Position numbers and translations under genes: made by a program. 7,876 bases of DNA from JACQGZ01 sp036004665 (GTDB taxonomy: Bacteria > Sysuimicrobiota > Sysuimicrobiia > Sysuimicrobiales > Humicultoraceae), in NCBI GenBank assembly GCA_036004665.1, contig DASYRG010000034.1:1-7876 (forward strand), written 5' to 3'. The notes beneath the pieces were generated by a model. That model was not told where the DNA came from. It searched no databases and saw nothing but the letters and a program-made list of their open reading frames with translations. Below are positions 1 to 5,767 of this stretch, piece after piece (the first letter of the stretch is position 1; the number at the start of each line of letters is the position of its first letter).

Positions 1-63
1 CACGGGAATATCCGCTGCCTGTTTTGACCTTTTCTAGGCTGGAGGGATTGGTTCCAGAACTCC

Positions 64-71
64 AAAGGAGG
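64..71 (+). promoter_or_regulatory. Shine-Dalgarno site of the F420-reductase-like gene
   Basis: AAAGGAGG lies 7 nt before the ATG at 79. This near-perfect anti-16S match fixes that start. A TTGACC hexamer at 24-29 could be a -35 element, but no convincing -10 follows at the right spacing, so no promoter is called for this gene. Confidence 0.8.
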
Positions 72-78
72 AGTTGAG

Positions 79-759
79 ATGCGATTCGGCATTCTAGGCA
101 CCGGCATGGTCGGGCGGACCATTGCCGCCCGGCTGGACGAGCTCAGCCACGAGGTGATGATCGGCACCCGCGACGTCGCGGTCACGATGGGCCGTACCGA
201 CCCCGATCGGATGGGAAACCCAGCATATCTGGTGTGGCAGCGCGAACACCCGAAAATCAGACTGGCCACCTTCGCAGAGGCGGCGGCACACGGGGAGGTG
301 CTCGTCAACGCGACCTTGGGCAGCGTCTCGCTGGAGGCGCTGGGAATGGCAGGCGCGGATAACCTGGACGGCAAAATCCTCATCGATGTTTCGAACCCTC
401 TGGATTTTTCGCGAGGGATGCCGCCGACGCTGACTGTGGCGAACTCCGATTCGATGGCAGAGCAGATTCAGCGCACTTTCCCCCGCGCCCGAGTCGTGAA
501 GACCCTCAATATCGTCACGGCCTCCCTGATGGTTGTACCGGCGCGGGTGGCCGGAGCAGACCACACCGTTTTTCTCAGCGGCAACGACGCGGAGGCGAAG
601 ACGAAAGTGGCCGAGCTGCTGCGGAGTTTTGGCTGGAAGGACATCTTCGATTTGGGGGACATCACGACTGCCCGGGGCGCGGAAATGTACCTTCCCCTGT
701 GGCTGCGGCTCTTGGGGGCCGCACAGACCCCGATGTTCAACGTGAAACTTACCCGATAA
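79..759 (+). CDS. NADPH-dependent F420 reductase-like dinucleotide-binding protein (COG2085)
   Basis: This is a soluble 226-residue Rossmann-fold protein of the family that includes F420-dependent NADP reductase, which moves hydride between NADP(H) and coenzyme F420. The N-terminus carries the dinucleotide loop GTGMVG (residues 7-12). GTRD follows at 29-32, where the Thr-Arg pair at the end of beta-2 is the usual NADP 2'-phosphate contact. Further family blocks are DVSNPL at 103-108, VKTLN at 140-144, FLSGND at 165-170 and a C-terminal LGD-x4-ARG-x-E block at 192-202. Length is normal for the family. A strong ribosome site fixes the start. The gene is monocistronic in the window and convergent with the Rid gene. 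Many COG2085 members have unproven cofactors, so F420 use is inferred; a plain NADPH-binding oxidoreductase is the alternative. Confidence 0.85.
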   Translation: MRFGILGTGMVGRTIAARLDELSHEVMIGTRDVAVTMGRTDPDRMGNPAYLVWQREHPKIRLATFAEAAAHGEVLVNATLGSVSLEALGMAGADNLDGKILIDVSNPLDFSRGMPPTLTVANSDSMAEQIQRTFPRARVVKTLNIVTASLMVVPARVAGADHTVFLSGNDAEAKTKVAELLRSFGWKDIFDLGDITTARGAEMYLPLWLRLLGAAQTPMFNVKLTR

Positions 760-778
760 TGGCTGACCAAGAAACCTC

Positions 779-811
779 GCCTGGGAAGCAGAAAGCTCCC
801 GCCCCCCAGGC
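779..811. terminator. Possible bidirectional hairpin between convergent genes
   Basis: The 55-bp gap between two convergent stop codons contains nested inverted repeats. GGG/AGC at 783-789 (one bulged A) pairs with GCTCCC at 795-800, and alternatively GCCTGGG at 779-785 pairs with CCCAGGC at 805-811. The position suits termination from both sides, but neither side has a real T-tract, so this is a weak call. Confidence 0.3.
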
Positions 812-814
812 TTC

Positions 815-1210
815 TTAGTCCAGGACGGCGATCGCCTCCACCTCAATCAAGAATCCTGCCTCGGCGAGCGCCTGGACGCCGATCAGCGTGCTGGCGGGGG
901 CGTGAGGGCCAAACGCTTCTCGCCGCGCCTCGATGAGGATCGGCCGGACGTTCTCGGCGTAGTTCACGATGTACCAGGTCATCTTGGCGACGCTCGCGGG
1001 TGTCGCCCCGGCTGCGGCCAGCGCCGCGACGAGGTTGCGGAATGCCTGCCTGGCTTGGGCAGCCAGATCTCCCGCCCCGACGAGATTCCCCGCCGCGTCG
1101 AGCGCGACCTGACCCGAAACGTACACGGTCTTCGTCCCCTGGGCGATGACCACCTGTGAATAGGTTCGCGCCGGACTCAACTCGGGTGGGTTGAGCGGTT
1201 GCAATGTCAT
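815..1210 (-). CDS. Rid (YjgF/YER057c/UK114) family protein lacking the catalytic arginine
   Basis: This 131-residue protein has the usual length of the small trimeric Rid family. Recognisable blocks are the VYVSGQVALDAAGN strand-turn (29-42), the Q/F/N-rich helix 'QARQAFRNL' (52-60), the KMTWYIV strand (76-82) and the C-terminal IEVEAIAV strand (122-129). RidA proper deaminates 2-aminoacrylate and other reactive imines using an arginine in a PAR-S motif (Arg105 in E. coli). Here the aligned residues are P105-A106-S107-T108, so the arginine is a serine. That places it with the arginine-less Rid subfamilies, whose activities are not those of RidA. AAAGGAGG sits 6 nt upstream of the ATG and fixes the start. 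It lies 42 bp downstream of the hydrolase-cyclase gene on the same strand, so the two are probably co-transcribed. Confidence 0.9.
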   Translation of the reverse strand: MTLQPLNPPELSPARTYSQVVIAQGTKTVYVSGQVALDAAGNLVGAGDLAAQARQAFRNLVAALAAAGATPASVAKMTWYIVNYAENVRPILIEARREAFGPHAPASTLIGVQALAEAGFLIEVEAIAVLD

Positions 1211-1216
1211 GGAGCC

Positions 1217-1224
1217 CCTCCTTT
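1217..1224 (-). promoter_or_regulatory. Shine-Dalgarno site of the Rid-family gene
   Basis: Read on the minus strand this is AAAGGAGG, 6 nt before the ATG whose first base is 1210. It is much stronger than the site of the upstream hydrolase-cyclase gene. If the two are co-transcribed, the Rid protein is likely made in excess over the cyclase. Confidence 0.75.
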
Positions 1225-1252
1225 GATGCGCCTTATAGATGCTCCCGGAGCT

Positions 1253-2611
1253 CTAGGTCGAACGAGCGAGGAGGACGCTCCCCGGGTCGATCTGGAACAG
1301 CTGCCAGGTGCCTGGTACGCCTTTCAGGCCGTGGGTGCCTCGCTCGCGGAAGGCAATCTGGGAGCCGGCCACCAGATCCTTAACTGTGCTCGAAACCAGT
1401 ATCTCGGCGGGGTCCGCCAGAGCGGCCACTCGCGCGCCGATGTGCACGGCGATGCCCCCCAACTTCTCGCCCATGACTTCGGCTTCCCCGGTATGCAGCC
1501 CGGCACGCACCTGCAACCCTAGCTCCGGAGTGGCCCTGGTGATGGCCACGGCGGCGCGGATCGCTCGGGCTGGTCCGTCGAAGCTGGCCAGGAACCCGTC
1601 GCCGCTGCTGTCGATCTCGCGGCCGCGGAACCGAGTGAGTTCCCGCCGGACCAGGGCGTGGAATGCCTGCAGCAGATCACGCCATCGTCGATCACCCAGC
1701 ATGGCGGCGCGTTCCGTGGACCCTACCATGTCGACAAAGAGCACGGTGGCCAGCACCCGATCCGGCTCGGGGACGGGACGCATCCCGGTGAGGAACTCCT
1801 CGATCTCGTCCAGCACGGTGTCGGCATCACCGACCCACGGCAGGTGATCGTCCCCAGGGAGTTCGACGAACTTCACCTGCGGGATTCGCGAGGCCATGTA
1901 GCGGCCTTCCTCGATGCTGGCGTCACGATCGGCGACGCGGTGCAGCATCAGCGTCGGGACTCGAATGGCCGGGAGGACCTCCCGCACGTCGATGAAGGTG
2001 TTCATTCGCAGGAGGGCCGCGGCCGCCCCTGGGCTGGCGCTGCGACGGAGGTAGGTCGCCAGGCTGCGCATGAAAGCGTCGTCGCCGGCATGGCTCGGCG
2101 CCAGCGTACTGAGATCCATCTCTCCGCCCCACTCCCGTTCCACCAGGGCGATGTCCCTTTGGCGCTCCTCCCATGTGGGCGCCCAAGGATAGTCAGGGCT
2201 GCGGAGACGTTTTGCGAAGACGCCGAAGGTCACGAGCGCAATCGTGCGCTGGGGATACGTGGCGGCGAAGAGAATGCTCATGTTGCCGCCTTCGGAGAAG
2301 CCGAAGAGGGCGGCGCGCTCGGCCCCGGCCGCGTCCATGACGGCGCGCACATCGTCCATTCGCTCTTCCAAGGTGGGGAGGGCGTCGATGGGCACCCGGT
2401 CCGACATTCCGGTCCCGCGTTTGTCAAAGAGGATCAGGCGGGAGAACGAGGCCAGCCGGTTCAGGAACCGCGCAAGAGCTGGAATTTCCCAGGCTTCTTC
2501 CACGTGGGAGACCCAGCCGGGGACACATACCAGGTCAATGGGGCCGTCCCCCACCACCTGATAGGCGATGTTCAACGCACCGCTCTTCGCATATCGAGTC
2601 TGAGGGGGCAT
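1253..2611 (-). CDS. Alpha/beta hydrolase fused to a class III adenylate/guanylate cyclase domain
   Basis: This is a 452-residue two-domain soluble protein. Residues ~1-276 form an alpha/beta hydrolase: nucleophile elbow GFSEGG with Ser106, probable acid Asp228, His256 in GDDHLPW, and the oxyanion region CVPGW at 29-33. Residues ~284-445 form a class III nucleotidyl cyclase homology domain: TVLFVDMVGSTE (289-300) with metal ligand Asp294, SSGDGF (335-340) with metal ligand Asp338, and VHIGAR (389-394) with Arg394. The architecture is known from soil bacteria and mycobacteria, where the hydrolase part is thought to act as a ligand sensor or esterase coupled to cyclic nucleotide output. The usual purine-selecting Lys aligns with Asp334 and the transition-state Asn with His390, so substrate and activity are uncertain. 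There is no signal peptide or membrane segment. The start has a modest AGAGAG site (2620-2625) 8 nt upstream. It is divergent from folE. Confidence 0.92.
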   Translation of the reverse strand: MPPQTRYAKSGALNIAYQVVGDGPIDLVCVPGWVSHVEEAWEIPALARFLNRLASFSRLILFDKRGTGMSDRVPIDALPTLEERMDDVRAVMDAAGAERAALFGFSEGGNMSILFAATYPQRTIALVTFGVFAKRLRSPDYPWAPTWEERQRDIALVEREWGGEMDLSTLAPSHAGDDAFMRSLATYLRRSASPGAAAALLRMNTFIDVREVLPAIRVPTLMLHRVADRDASIEEGRYMASRIPQVKFVELPGDDHLPWVGDADTVLDEIEEFLTGMRPVPEPDRVLATVLFVDMVGSTERAAMLGDRRWRDLLQAFHALVRRELTRFRGREIDSSGDGFLASFDGPARAIRAAVAITRATPELGLQVRAGLHTGEAEVMGEKLGGIAVHIGARVAALADPAEILVSSTVKDLVAGSQIAFRERGTHGLKGVPGTWQLFQIDPGSVLLARST

Positions 2612-2685
2612 GACGGGATCTCTCTACGCCCTTTGGCTGCCGGGACGGGCTTCTCCTGGGCGATTTCCGATGCTTCCGGGATTGC

Positions 2686-2713
2686 TTGACGGGGCAGGCC
2701 GCGTTGATAGTGT
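2686..2713 (+). promoter_or_regulatory. Candidate sigma-70 promoter of the folate operon
   Basis: TTGACG (2686-2691) is followed after 16 nt by TAGTGT (2708-2713). This would start transcription near 2720 and leave a leader of about 30 nt before the folE GTG. The -35 is good and the -10 is poor. It lies in the 140-bp divergent gap 2612-2751 between the hydrolase-cyclase and folE. No clear minus-strand promoter or riboswitch-like structure was seen in the rest of that gap. Confidence 0.42.
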
Positions 2714-2738
2714 AGAGCCATCCGTCCGCACCATACTT

Positions 2739-2744
2739 GGAGGG
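2739..2744 (+). promoter_or_regulatory. Shine-Dalgarno site that decides the folE start
   Basis: GGAGGG lies 7 nt before a GTG at 2752. The TTG at 2737 overlaps this site and has none of its own upstream. The ATG at 2764 is 19 nt away, too far. The GTG at 2752 is therefore the preferred start. Confidence 0.7.
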
Positions 2745-2751
2745 ATTGCGC

Positions 2752-3417
2752 GTGAAGAAACACATGGAAGTCGAATTGGTCGACGAGGAGTTGGCCGCGC
2801 GGCTGGAAGACGGGCCGGTCCTCAGCGCCGGGTGTAAGAAGCAGGTCGCCAACGCGGTCCTGCACATCCTGACGGCGGTGGGCGAGGATCCCACGCGGGA
2901 AGGACTGGTCCGCACGCCCGAGCGGGTAGCGCGCATGTACGACGAGATCCTGTCCGGCTACACGGTGGATCCGGTCGAGCTCCTCAACAACGCCCTCTTC
3001 AGCGTCGCCTACGACGAGATGGTCGTCGTCCGGGACATCGATTTCTTCAGCATGTGTGAGCATCATCTCTTGCCCATCTACGGCGTGGCGCACGTGGGCT
3101 ATCTGCCCGACCAGAAGGTCGTGGGCCTGTCCAAGATTCCGCGTATCGTCGACGCCTTCGCGCGGAGGCTGCAGGTGCAGGAGCGCATGACGCGGCAGAT
3201 CGCCGAGTTCATCGACACCTGGGTCAACCCGCAGGGTGTGGGCGTGGTGGTGGACGCCTACCACATGTGCGTGATGATGCGCGGGGTGAAGAAGACGCAC
3301 GCGCGCATGCGCACCAGCTCTGTGCTGGGGACCTTCAAGGAGAATTCGAAGACCCGCGCGGAGTTCCTCACCCACATCGGCGCCAACGGGGGGGCCGGGT
3401 TCGGTCTCCATCTTTGA
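2752..3417 (+). CDS. folE: GTP cyclohydrolase I (type IA)
   Basis: FolE converts GTP to 7,8-dihydroneopterin triphosphate plus formate, the first step of folate and other pterin synthesis, as a cytoplasmic zinc-dependent homodecamer. From the GTG start the protein has 221 residues, a normal length. All signature blocks are present: RTPERVARMY (54-63), the zinc/catalytic MCEHHLLP (101-108; Cys102, His104, His105), YGVAHVGYLP (110-119), GLSKIPRIVD (125-134), YHMCVMMRG (170-178; His171, Cys173) and the C-terminal TRAEFL block. Both zinc cysteines are kept, so this is the classical zinc enzyme. The stop overlaps the next start by one base (TGATG), which implies translational coupling to the pteridine-reductase-like gene. 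It is the first gene of a five-gene pterin operon. Confidence 0.97.
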   Translation: MKKHMEVELVDEELAARLEDGPVLSAGCKKQVANAVLHILTAVGEDPTREGLVRTPERVARMYDEILSGYTVDPVELLNNALFSVAYDEMVVVRDIDFFSMCEHHLLPIYGVAHVGYLPDQKVVGLSKIPRIVDAFARRLQVQERMTRQIAEFIDTWVNPQGVGVVVDAYHMCVMMRGVKKTHARMRTSSVLGTFKENSKTRAEFLTHIGANGGAGFGLHL

Positions 3418-4142
3418 TGGAACTGGCCGGCAGCGTCGCCGTCGTCACGGGAGGCGCCAAGCGCCTGGGGCGGGCGATAGTCCTGGCGCTGGCGGAGCGC
3501 GGAGCGCGCGTCCTGGTGCACTACGGCCGTTCCGCGGACGCCGCCGCCGAAACGGCAGCCGAAGCACGGCGGCGCGGCGGGGAGGGGGACCCCTTTCACG
3601 CCGACCTGGCCGACGAGGGCGCCGTGCGCACGGTCATCCCCGCGGCGCGGCAGCGGTTCGGTCCCGTGGACATCCTGATCAACAGCGCGTCTATCTTCGA
3701 GCGGGGCAGTTTTGCGAACACCACCTCGGAGGCGTGGGACCGCCACTTCATGGTTAACCTGAAGGCACCGTTTCTCTTGAGCCAGGATTTCGCCGCCCAG
3801 GTCGAGCCCGGCCGCACCGGCAAGATCGTGAACATGGGAGACTGGCGAGGGTTTCGGCCCGGGACCGACCACTTCGCCTACACCATAACCAAGGTGGGTC
3901 TGCACGGTCTCACTAAAGCGACGGCACTGGCCCTGGCGCCGCGGATCCAGGTCAATGAATTGGGATTGGGCGCCATCCTCGAGCCCCCGGAAGGCGCGGA
4001 CATGAGCAAGATCATCGCCCGGGTGCCGGCCGGCCGTCTCGGCGGCGAGGAGCCCGTGGTGACCGCACTGCTGTTCCTCCTCCAGGAGGACTTCATCACC
4101 GGCGAAACGCTGGTCGTCGACGGCGGGCGCAGCCTGGTCTAG
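3417..4142 (+). CDS. Pteridine reductase (PTR1/FolM-like) short-chain dehydrogenase
   Basis: This is a 241-residue SDR predicted to reduce dihydropterins or dihydrofolate with NADPH. The cofactor loop is TGGAKRLG (11-18), the TGxxxRxG variant typical of PTR1 and FolM rather than ordinary TGxxxGxG. VHYGRS (34-39) resembles the PTR1 segment that binds the NADPH 2'-phosphate. By-eye comparison with Leishmania PTR1 (from memory) keeps the functional set: Arg16, Ser92 and Phe94 (NSASIF), Asp142 replacing the SDR Ser (VNMGDW), Tyr155 and Lys159 (YTITK). The GAILEPPEG segment near 185-193 also resembles bacterial pteridine reductases. The usual Pro of the VN-x-x-x-PG turn is Leu184, which is odd. 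The ATG overlaps the folE stop; a same-frame extension upstream to 3267 lies inside folE and is not used. It may stand in for FolA or serve in tetrahydromonapterin synthesis. Confidence 0.88.
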   Translation: MELAGSVAVVTGGAKRLGRAIVLALAERGARVLVHYGRSADAAAETAAEARRRGGEGDPFHADLADEGAVRTVIPAARQRFGPVDILINSASIFERGSFANTTSEAWDRHFMVNLKAPFLLSQDFAAQVEPGRTGKIVNMGDWRGFRPGTDHFAYTITKVGLHGLTKATALALAPRIQVNELGLGAILEPPEGADMSKIIARVPAGRLGGEEPVVTALLFLLQEDFITGETLVVDGGRSLV

Positions 4143-4148
4143 GTGAGC

Positions 4149-4153
4149 GGAGG
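4149..4153 (+). promoter_or_regulatory. Shine-Dalgarno site choosing ATG 4164 for the second SDR
   Basis: GGAGG is followed by a 10-nt spacer and the ATG at 4164. A GTG directly after the previous stop, at 4143, is in frame but would add only a seven-residue Gly/Ser-rich tail outside the Rossmann fold, so 4164 is preferred. Confidence 0.6.
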
Positions 4154-4163
4154 CAGCGGGGCG

Positions 4164-4871
4164 ATGTCGGTGGCGGACAGAGTCACCCTGATCACCGGCG
4201 CGGGCGGCGCCCTCGGATCGGTCGTGAGCCACCGTTTCATGGACGCCAGGGCGCGGCTGGTCATCTGCGACATACTGGGCCACAAGATGGAGGAGATGGG
4301 GGCGGAGTTCGGGAGCGAGCGCTGCATCGCCGAACGGGTCGACGTCACCGAGGCCACCCAGGTCCAGCGGCTCGTACAGCGGGCGATCGAGCGCTTCGGA
4401 CGTATCGACATCTTGTTGAACATTGCCGGCGGCCACTTCGGGGCGGGCCCGGTGGTGGAGTTGTCCGAGGAGGATTTCGAGAAGGCGCTTTCGGTCAACC
4501 TGAAGTCGGTCTTCCTGATGTGCCGGTTCGTGGTGCCACACATGATCGCGCAGCGGTGGGGCCGGATCATCAACGTCGGCGCTCGGGCGGGGCTGGCTGG
4601 GCGCGCGCGGTCGGCGGCACATGCTGCCAGCAAGGGCGGGGTGATCCTGCTGACCGAATCGGTCGCGGAAGAGGTGCGCGATTACGGCGTGACCACCAAC
4701 GTGGTCGTCCCCGGGTTCCTCGACACCCCCGCCAACCGGAAGGCCGAACCCGACGCCGATTTCAGCCGGTGGGTCCCGCCCGAGCACGTCGCCGAGACGA
4801 TGCTCTTCCTCTGCTCGGAGGAGGCGCAGTCCATTACCGGCGCCCGCATCACGGTCTTCAACCGAACCTGA
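4164..4871 (+). CDS. SDR-family protein with substituted catalytic Ser and Tyr (atypical, function unknown)
   Basis: This is a 235-residue classical SDR fold. The cofactor loop TGAGGALG (11-18) has Ala for the second conserved Gly. Asp36 (VICD) ends beta-2 and suggests NAD(H) rather than NADP(H). The NIAG block is at 86-89, Asn112 is in VNLKS, and GRIINVG is at 133-139. The active site is altered: the catalytic Ser aligns with Ala140 (INVGARAG), and the YxxxK tyrosine is His153 (AAHAASK), while Lys157 remains. Each change is one base from the canonical codon (GCT/TCT, CAT/TAT). It could be a non-catalytic partner of the preceding pteridine-reductase-like protein, since SDRs are commonly tetramers, or an enzyme with different chemistry. 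It starts 21 nt after the previous stop and is 20 nt from folB, so it is firmly within the operon. No specific function is assigned. Confidence 0.85.
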   Translation: MSVADRVTLITGAGGALGSVVSHRFMDARARLVICDILGHKMEEMGAEFGSERCIAERVDVTEATQVQRLVQRAIERFGRIDILLNIAGGHFGAGPVVELSEEDFEKALSVNLKSVFLMCRFVVPHMIAQRWGRIINVGARAGLAGRARSAAHAASKGGVILLTESVAEEVRDYGVTTNVVVPGFLDTPANRKAEPDADFSRWVPPEHVAETMLFLCSEEAQSITGARITVFNRT

Positions 4872-4891
4872 ACGAGCGAAGCGCACCGTCC

Positions 4892-5272
4892 ATGGCCGCC
4901 GCACCCGACCGCATCCGCATCGAAGACCTGCTGCTGCGCTGCATCATCGGCACGAACGATTGGGAGCGCGAGCAGAAGCAGGACGTGCTGATCCGCATCA
5001 CCCTCGACGTGGACACGCGTGCCGCCGGGCGGAGCGATCGCATCGAGGACACGGTCAACTACCGGTCACTGACCAAGCAGGTGATCGAACACGTCGAGGG
5101 GTCCTCGCACTTCCTGGTCGAGGCGCTCGCCCAGGCGATCGCCGACGTCTGTCTGCGCGACGGCCGTGTGGTGAGGGTGGAAGTTAGCGTGGACAAACCT
5201 GGCGCGCTGCGCTTCGCCCGGTCGGTGGGCGTCACCATCACTCGCGCGCGGCCCGGCTCTGGGGATGCCTGA
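4892..5272 (+). CDS. folB: Dihydroneopterin aldolase / FolX-like epimerase family protein
   Basis: FolB cleaves 7,8-dihydroneopterin to 6-hydroxymethyl-7,8-dihydropterin and glycolaldehyde; its paralogue FolX epimerises dihydroneopterin triphosphate to the monapterin form. The 126-residue protein has the family blocks LLLRCIIGTNDWER (13-26), DTVNYRSL (53-60; pterin-stacking Tyr57), FLVEALAQAIA (74-84; pterin-anchoring Glu77) and VSVDKPGALRFA (98-109; catalytic Lys102). The N-terminal LRCIIG and C-terminal RFARSVGVTIT segments read somewhat like E. coli FolX. The immediate overlap with folK argues for an aldolase role. The ATG at 4892 starts just before the conserved RIEDL strand and has only a weak ribosome site, so it may depend on coupling to the SDR 20 nt upstream. 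An in-frame open stretch further 5' lies inside the SDR and is not used. Aldolase, epimerase or both cannot be separated by eye. Confidence 0.88.
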   Translation: MAAAPDRIRIEDLLLRCIIGTNDWEREQKQDVLIRITLDVDTRAAGRSDRIEDTVNYRSLTKQVIEHVEGSSHFLVEALAQAIADVCLRDGRVVRVEVSVDKPGALRFARSVGVTITRARPGSGDA

Positions 5273-5756
5273 GCCGCCGCGGAACCGAGCCTATCTCTCC
5301 CTCGGATCGAACATCGACAAAGAACGCAATCTCGTCCGCGCGGTGGAGTTGCTGGCGGAGGCGGTGAAGATCGTCGCGGCCTCCTCGGTGTATGAGACCA
5401 CCCCGGTCGGCACCCCAAACCAGGAGAGTTTCCTCAACGCCGCGGTGGTGGTCGAGACCCCTCTCTCGGCGGAGTCCCTCAAAACCGAGGTGCTGGCGGC
5501 CATCGAGCGGCGCCTGGGCCGCCGGCGCACCGCGGATCGGAACGCCCCCCGGACCATCGACATCGACATTGCGCTGTTCAATGATGAGATCATGGACACG
5601 GAGGTCCTCACCCGCCCCCACCTGGCCGTCCCCCTGGCTGAGGTGGCCCCGGACTACCGGCTTGCACCGTCCGGGAAGACGCTGTCGCAGATCGCCACGG
5701 CACTCCCTCAGACTGGAATTCGCCGCCGGTCAGAACTCAGGCTGTTGGGCGTCTGA
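5265..5756 (+). CDS. folK: 6-hydroxymethyl-7,8-dihydropterin pyrophosphokinase (HPPK), with a shortened ATP loop
   Basis: FolK transfers pyrophosphate from ATP to 6-hydroxymethyl-7,8-dihydropterin, giving the substrate of dihydropteroate synthase. The 163-residue protein has the opening YLSLGSNI (10-17), SSVYETTPVG (40-49) and NQESFLNA (52-59) for pterin binding. GRRR (85-88) and APRTIDIDIALF (94-105) supply the two magnesium aspartates, Asp99 and Asp101. PHLAVPLAEVAP (118-129) is clearly shorter than in E. coli HPPK: only three residues separate PH from PL instead of about eleven, so the region carrying the ATP-contacting Arg121 is missing. The reading frame through this point is intact. The ATG overlaps the folB stop by 8 nt, so the two are translationally coupled. 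It is the last gene of the operon, ending 11 bp from the convergent histidine kinase gene. Confidence 0.95.
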   Translation: MPEPPRNRAYLSLGSNIDKERNLVRAVELLAEAVKIVAASSVYETTPVGTPNQESFLNAAVVVETPLSAESLKTEVLAAIERRLGRRRTADRNAPRTIDIDIALFNDEIMDTEVLTRPHLAVPLAEVAPDYRLAPSGKTLSQIATALPQTGIRRRSELRLLGV

Positions 5757-5767
5757 GATTGCGGACT

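Noticed and set aside
94..846. A 250-codon minus-strand frame opposite the F420-reductase-like gene
   Set aside because: Arg/His/Gln-rich shadow without motifs; the plus strand has a Rossmann protein with a strong ribosome site.
1658..2689. A 343-codon plus-strand frame opposite the hydrolase-cyclase gene
   Set aside because: No domain is recognisable, composition is skewed to Gly/His/Arg, and the minus strand encodes two conserved domains with intact motifs.
2612..2751. Possible riboswitch (for example tetrahydrofolate type) ahead of folE
   Set aside because: No conserved riboswitch core or strong paired structure could be seen, and the candidate promoter leaves only about 30 nt of leader.
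3267..3416. N-terminal extension of the PTR1-like protein upstream of ATG 3417
   Set aside because: It lies inside folE, is Arg/His-rich, and the Rossmann strand starts right after the Met at 3417.
4520..4891. N-terminal extension of the FolB frame
   Set aside because: It overlaps conserved SDR coding sequence in another frame, and FolB homologues begin near the RIEDL strand.
3258..4904. A 548-codon open frame antisense to folE and both SDR genes
   Set aside because: It is a GC-rich shadow: Arg/Pro/His/Asp-heavy with no recognisable domain, while the opposite strand carries three clear conserved proteins.
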